A stretch of DNA of 36,386 nt, taken from positions 1 through 36,386 of the forward strand of contig NZ_JNKI01000025.1 of the NCBI RefSeq assembly GCF_000702005.1. The letters are read 5' to 3'. The DNA comes from Selenomonas sp. ND2010. GTDB lineage: Bacteria; Bacillota; Negativicutes; Selenomonadales; Selenomonadaceae. This document shows positions 35,077 through 36,386 of the stretch, in pieces. The notes beneath the pieces are model-generated. The model was not told the DNA's origin and searched no databases. It saw nothing but the letters and a program-made list of their open reading frames with translations. Numbering within the stretch: position 1 is the first letter of the stretch; every line of letters begins with the position of its first letter. The translations under genes and the position numbers were made by a program.

Positions 35077-36159
35077 TTACACCGAAATTTCCCTGGCCGT
35101 AAGGATGGAATCAATCTTAACGCTGCGGGTGCTATTGAGATCAATAAACTCCCCACGGGTAGTCTGGACAACCGGCAGACTCGTAACACGGCTTTCATCA
35201 ATATAGACGATACGGCCGCGTTCGCCATTGCTGAGCTGCACCCAGTTGCCATTCAAAGCATGGCAGAGGTTCTTGATGAACAGCACGCCGTATTCGGTAT
35301 CGAGTTTGCCATTGACGATATCATCGTAGAGAATTACGAATACATCAAACGGCGAGCGGCGTTTGGCAAAGACACGGTCACCAGCCATGGCATCATAGAT
35401 GTCGAGGATAGCCAGCACCCGGCCAAAGCGGGAAATCTGATCCTTGGTGAGATTATGCGGATAGCCGGAACCATCACAGCGCTCGTGGTGCTGCAATACC
35501 CCTTCCATGATATCCCGGTTAGCGCTGAGCGTCGTCATACCAATCATATCGTGACCAAACTGCGTATGCTTTTTCACCATATCAAATTCTTCTGGGGTCA
35601 GCCGACCTTTCTTATCTAAAATATCCTTGGAAATGCGCATCTTGCCCAGATCCAGGAAGAGTCCGGCGATAACCAGGTTATACTGATCCAATACCGACCA
35701 ATTGAGCCATTTTCCCATCAACCCTGCCAGGATGCCAACGTGCAGGCAATGATTGACCAGAACACTGCCTTCGCGCGTCATGTTATGGATCTGCGAAACC
35801 GCTTTTGCCCCATCGCAGAGCTCACGGAAATTCTTCTCATCCATGATGGCTTGCAGCTCCGCAGCATCGAATTCGCCCCGCTCCGAAAGCGCCAAAAACA
35901 TATGCTCCAGTTTGTGGTACACTTCGTTATAGCAGGCAATATAGTCATCATCGAGCAGGAACTCATTCCCCGGAATATCGATAACAGCCTCTTCTTCCTC
36001 AATATAAACCTTAAAGATGGGGCGGTCCAGCAAATTATAAATCAATTCCTTTGTCATTACGGTCCCCGAACCGACAAGGATATTTGCACTTTCATCCATT
36101 ACATCACGCCCGACCACCATGCCGGCACGCAAATCTTCGATTGCGTATGACTTTAACAC
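35077..36159 (-). CDS. HD-GYP domain protein (c-di-GMP phosphodiesterase family, altered HD dyad)
   Basis: HD-GYP proteins hydrolyse cyclic di-GMP. An N-terminal module (about 1-60) precedes an HD-GYP domain with HHERCDGSGYP ending in GYP at 232-234, the upstream histidines H137/H140, and the family stretch GRLTPEEFDMVKKHTQFGHDM. A C-terminal extension (LSNGERGRIVYI) resembles that of clostridial homologues. The usual HDxGK core reads L169-D170-LGK here: the metal-binding His is replaced by Leu. I start at GTG 36159 (360 aa), with GGAAGG 9 nt upstream; a GTG three codons earlier abuts that site. Activity may be altered or lost. Confidence 0.85.
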   Translation of the reverse strand: MLKSYAIEDLRAGMVVGRDVMDESANILVGSGTVMTKELIYNLLDRPIFKVYIEEEEAVIDIPGNEFLLDDDYIACYNEVYHKLEHMFLALSERGEFDAAELQAIMDEKNFRELCDGAKAVSQIHNMTREGSVLVNHCLHVGILAGLMGKWLNWSVLDQYNLVIAGLFLDLGKMRISKDILDKKGRLTPEEFDMVKKHTQFGHDMIGMTTLSANRDIMEGVLQHHERCDGSGYPHNLTKDQISRFGRVLAILDIYDAMAGDRVFAKRRSPFDVFVILYDDIVNGKLDTEYGVLFIKNLCHALNGNWVQLSNGERGRIVYIDESRVTSLPVVQTTRGEFIDLNSTRSVKIDSILTAREISV

Positions 36160-36214
36160 TACGATCACCCTTCCGAGGATTACTTACACATCCAAGTTCT
36201 AAATATGACAATTT

Positions 36215-36223
36215 ATTATATCA
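36215..36223 (-). promoter_or_regulatory. Extended -10 promoter of the HD-GYP gene
   Basis: On the minus strand TGATATAAT (36223-36215) is an extended -10, about 56 nt before the start codon. No good -35 is visible. Confidence 0.5.
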
Positions 36224-36289
36224 TATTTCTTCGTGATTCGTACATACTATTACAAAATTGTTAAAAAGCGCCCCCCTCCCCATATCAAA

Positions 36290-36386
36290 ATGGGCTGTGA
36301 AATTACAGTTTATCGGTTAGTGGAGCCTCATTCGAAGCAGCTCTTCGCCGCCGCTAGGGGCAGTGCCAACACTACGCGGGAGATGT
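36290..36386 (+). repeat. Edge repeat with an ORF running off the window
   Basis: From ATG 36290 an open frame (MGCEITVYRLVEPHSKQ...) runs to the last base without a stop. There is no Shine-Dalgarno. The DNA from 36299 (GAAATTACAGTTT) to 36371 (CAGTGCCAAC) is related to the left-edge copy at 81-158 in the opposite orientation. It is either the start of a repeated small gene or a non-coding repeat. I do not recognise it with confidence. Confidence 0.45.

Noticed and set aside
34902-35252. 116-aa minus-strand ORF overlapping the HD-GYP 3' end
   Set aside because: It is out of frame with the HD-GYP gene, crosses the PTS promoter and terminator hairpin, and shows no recognisable domain.
36299-36386. 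Possible tmRNA or SRP RNA end at the right edge
   Set aside because: A TTCGAA loop-like string was seen, but the flanking bases do not form a T stem or acceptor stem and no other signature fits.

Overview
The window looks like a chromosomal segment of a Negativicutes bacterium (Selenomonas or a close relative). It combines a Firmicutes-type ctsR-mcsA-mcsB-clpC stress operon, a tRNA-Val T-box and Rex with a complete succinate-to-propionate gene cluster resembling that of Veillonella and Selenomonas. The genus is an inference from gene content and order, not from a marker gene. Almost every gene is on the minus strand; only two genes (24083-25315 and 31092-32393) are on the plus strand.

Layout from left to right. 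1-375: no solid protein gene. It holds a degenerate repeat copy and a minus-strand unit with a consensus promoter, a 13-bp stem-loop, a 12-codon ORF and an intrinsic terminator; this is a candidate small RNA or leader. 375-501: tRNA-Leu(UAG) with its own promoter and terminator. 521-8000: ctsR-mcsA-mcsB-clpC-(new 46-aa ORF)-radA, then dacF. 8035-9779: an MgtC-family protein behind a promoter-plus-terminator leader, and an orphan metal-binding lipoprotein. 9837-17317: eight genes from a CoA transferase to the biotin carrier, covering succinate activation, the B12 mutase with its chaperone, the epimerase and methylmalonyl-CoA decarboxylase, including a 51-aa epsilon-like subunit. 17521-24000: a T-box-led run valS-folC-O-antigen-ligase-like-rex. 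24017-25315: a VanW protein. 25346-30953: uvrB-uvrA-mnmM. 31034-32466: a DAACS symporter and a large palindromic terminator. 32474-34985: a GlcNAc/glucose-type PTS (IIBC, IIA) with an ECF-S-like membrane protein. 35077-36223: an HD-GYP protein with an altered HD dyad. 36290-36386: a second copy of the edge repeat, with an ORF leaving the window.

How the genes work together. The propionate cluster encodes succinate + propionyl-CoA -> succinyl-CoA -> (R)- then (S)-methylmalonyl-CoA -> propionyl-CoA. It has the soluble decarboxylase parts but not the membrane Na+-pump subunits. Rex (NADH/NAD+ sensing) lies directly upstream of this cluster, but I found no well-formed Rex operator. The stress operon pairs the arginine kinase McsB and its activator McsA with ClpC under CtsR.

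Most interesting: (i) the short ORF between clpC and radA, with a strong Shine-Dalgarno inside the clpC 3' end; (ii) the candidate RNA/leader at 164-304; (iii) a recurring arrangement of promoter, then hairpin with U-tract, then ribosome site, before dacF, mgtC and the PTS IIBC gene; (iv) the HD-to-LD change in the HD-GYP protein.
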